Below are positions 34,556 through 36,112 of a DNA stretch of 36,112 nt, one piece after another. This DNA is from Opitutus sp. GAS368 (GTDB taxonomy: Bacteria; Verrucomicrobiota; Verrucomicrobiia; Opitutales; Opitutaceae). Both the position numbers and the translations under genes were made by a program. The stretch is taken from contig CAMBRG010000021.1 of the NCBI GenBank assembly GCA_945869845.1, positions 1 to 36,112 of the forward strand, in the 5' to 3' direction. Every line of letters starts with the position of its first letter. Positions within the stretch are counted from its first letter, which is position 1. The notes beneath the pieces are model-generated. The model saw only the letters and a program-made list of their open reading frames with translations, was not told the origin of the DNA and made no database searches.

Positions 34556-36112
34556 TTACTTGAGCTTGTTGATCAGGGGTTCCTTGGCCGGCTTCGAAGG
34601 ATCGACGAGGAATTGGTTGATCTGATCTTTGTTCGAGAGCTGGTTGATCGTCTTAGAGGTCTCGGCGTTGCCTTCGCCGGATTTAATCACGCGGGGGCGG
34701 ACGAAGAGCAGCAGCTCGGTGCGCTCCTGTTTGTTTTCACGCGGGCCGAAAAGGTGGCTGAGCAAGGGAATCTCCGCGAGGAAACCGATCTTGCCGCGGG
34801 AGCGACCGGTGCGGGTGCGCTGGAGCCCGCCGAGTACAATCATCTGGCCGTCGATCACGTTGATGAACGACGTGGCTTGGCGCCTGCCGATGACGGGCTG
34901 GGAATTGCCGTCGATTGTCACGCTGTCGAGGATGTCGTCCACCTTCTGGTCGATCTTGAGCTGGATACTGCCGTCGTCGCCGATGAGCGGGGTGACTTTC
35001 AGGTCGATGGCAATGTCTTTGTAGGTGACGGTGGAACTGGTGGTGAGCCCCGACGAACCGGTATTGGGGATGGAGGTGCTGCCGGTGATCAAGGGCTGGG
35101 ATTGGCCGACGATGACCTGAGCCTCTTTATTGTGAGTGGTGACGATCGTGGGGGCGGAGAGAATGTTGACGTTGCTGCGGGAGCCGGCGTCGGTGAGAGC
35201 GGCCTTGAAAGCCAGCGGGTCGACGATCCCGTCGCTGACGGTCCAACCGGCGACGGCGCCCGCGAAATTGGTGACGGAGCGGACCCCGGTGGTGGCGTTC
35301 GTGCCAACGGTGAGATTGAGAGCGGAGAGACCGGTTTTGTCGGAGTCCGAGAGGGTGACCTCGGCGATGATCACCTCGATGCGGACCTGAGCGAGGACGA
35401 TGTCGATCTTGCTGACGAGGTCTTTGATGAGCCGGATGTCGTCGCCGGTGCCGGAGACGATGACGGCGTTGGACCGTTCGTCGTAGGTGACGGTGACGAG
35501 GGTGCTGAACTCGTTGGATCCGGCGAGGGAGGCGAGTTCGGGGCCGACGTTGTTCATGACGGCGGGTTGCGGACCGGCGGCGGGCTGGGGTGCGGCGGGT
35601 TGGCCGGGGAGAGTGATCTGGCCGGGGCGGACAGATTGGGCGGAGGTTTTTTGAGCGGCGTTGGTTTGGCCGGTCACGAGCTGCGTGAGCAAAGTGGAGA
35701 CATCTTTGGCGGCGGCGTGTTTGAGGTAGATGACCTCGTTACGGGTGTTGGGGTCGGCTTTGACGTCGAGTTTGGCGATGAGTTCGTCGAAGAAGGGATA
35801 CTGGCGGGGGTCGGCGATGAGGATGATCTGATTGGTGCGGTCGTCGGCGTTGTAGGTGGTGCTGGTGCCGAGCTGGTTTTGGAGTGTGCCCTGCAAAATC
35901 GAGCGGAGCTTGTTGACGAGGTCGGAGGCCTTGGCGGATTTGAGCGGGTAGAATTTTGGGTTGAGGCCGGTGGTCGCGGGGCGATCGAGGGTTTTGATGA
36001 GGCTCTCGATGCGCTGAAGATTGCTCACGGAATCAGTGATGAGCGCGGCGTTGGTTTTTTCCAAGATGACGACACCGCCGCCGACGCCGGGGGTGAGCAG
36101 GCCTTGGAGTTG
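34556..36112 (-). CDS. gspD: Type II secretion outer-membrane secretin (GspD), N-terminal part missing
   Basis: The frame stays open to the right edge, so the start and signal peptide lie outside; 518 residues are visible. The tail of one and two further N1-type ring-building domains are seen (LEKTNAALITDSVSNLQRIE; ADDRTNQIILIADPRQYPFFDELIAKLD; YDERSNAVIVSGTGDDIRLIKDLVSKID). A Gln/Ala/Pro-rich linker sits in the last of these (~145-190). The secretin pore domain follows: ARIEVIIAEV-type strand, SNVNILSAPTIVTTHNKEAQVIVGQSQP, TYKDIAIDLKVTPLIGDDG and INVIDGQMIVLGGLQ. It ends with IPLLSHLFGPRENKQERTELLLFVRPRVI and a short C-terminal tail. It forms the outer-membrane channel. Order D-E-F is usual for T2SS operons. 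Confidence 0.95.
   Translation of the reverse strand, partial: QLQGLLTPGVGGGVVILEKTNAALITDSVSNLQRIESLIKTLDRPATTGLNPKFYPLKSAKASDLVNKLRSILQGTLQNQLGTSTTYNADDRTNQIILIADPRQYPFFDELIAKLDVKADPNTRNEVIYLKHAAAKDVSTLLTQLVTGQTNAAQKTSAQSVRPGQITLPGQPAAPQPAAGPQPAVMNNVGPELASLAGSNEFSTLVTVTYDERSNAVIVSGTGDDIRLIKDLVSKIDIVLAQVRIEVIIAEVTLSDSDKTGLSALNLTVGTNATTGVRSVTNFAGAVAGWTVSDGIVDPLAFKAALTDAGSRSNVNILSAPTIVTTHNKEAQVIVGQSQPLITGSTSIPNTGSSGLTTSSTVTYKDIAIDLKVTPLIGDDGSIQLKIDQKVDDILDSVTIDGNSQPVIGRRQATSFINVIDGQMIVLGGLQRTRTGRSRGKIGFLAEIPLLSHLFGPRENKQERTELLLFVRPRVIKSGEGNAETSKTINQLSNKDQINQFLVDPSKPAKEPLINKLK

Noticed and set aside
33379-34563. A 394-codon + strand frame opposite gspE
   Set aside because: Antisense shadow of gspE, whose Walker motifs and tetracysteine are all in the minus-strand frame.
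1-36112. tRNA, rRNA, CRISPR arrays, insertion sequences, phage genes or riboswitches
   Set aside because: I looked for tRNA arm motifs, regularly spaced repeats, transposase motifs and conserved riboswitch cores by eye and found none. A tRNAscan, Rfam or ISfinder search could not be run.

Overview
The window looks like a high-GC chromosome segment from the phylum Verrucomicrobiota, most likely an Opitutaceae-type bacterium (inferred). The evidence is the PVC-superphylum signature families: a planctomycete-type cytochrome with DUF1549/DUF1553, a DUF1501 protein, and a giant propeller/HEAT/CxxCH heme protein. Two large secreted proteins also share a paired C-terminal module of a kind I associate with Opitutaceae. 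Twenty protein genes are supported; the first and last run off the window. No rRNA, tRNA, CRISPR array, insertion sequence or prophage was seen. No gene-free stretch exceeds about 230 bases.

Layout. 3-4913 (+): 3' part of a giant multi-Ig secreted protein, followed by a long hairpin. 5080-6240 (+): a formylglycine-generating-enzyme-type protein. 6375-14792 (all -): six genes, in transcription order a DUF1549/DUF1553 cytochrome, a Tat-exported DUF1501 protein, a Tat-exported NHL propeller, an M20 metallopeptidase, a Tat-exported metallo-beta-lactamase-fold hydrolase and a ThuA-like protein. This resembles an exported catabolic cluster of unknown substrate. The first three genes are each followed, within 3-8 bases of the stop codon, by the same 30-31-base hairpin repeat. 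15005-16630 (+): a cryptochrome/photolyase. 16724-21033 (-): a LamG-like protein and a 1082-residue PVC heme protein.

21261-26972 (-): modA, modB (TGATG overlap), a beta-propeller with a C-terminal CusF-like domain, a small His-rich exported protein, and a ZnuD-like TonB-dependent receptor, ending at a good intrinsic terminator. A COG0523 (CobW/ZigA-type) metal-chaperone GTPase and a DUF481-like outer-membrane protein are transcribed divergently (27040-29411). I read this as a candidate metal-acquisition locus; its metal is not determined. No transporter ATPase (ModC) is present. This is the most interesting region.

29550-31487 (+): a secreted cyclophilin-type peptidyl-prolyl isomerase fused to an Ig domain and the same C-terminal module pair as the first gene. 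31512-36112 (-): gspD (partial), gspE and gspF, the core of a type II secretion or type IV pilus-like machine, which could export the large secreted proteins (inference).
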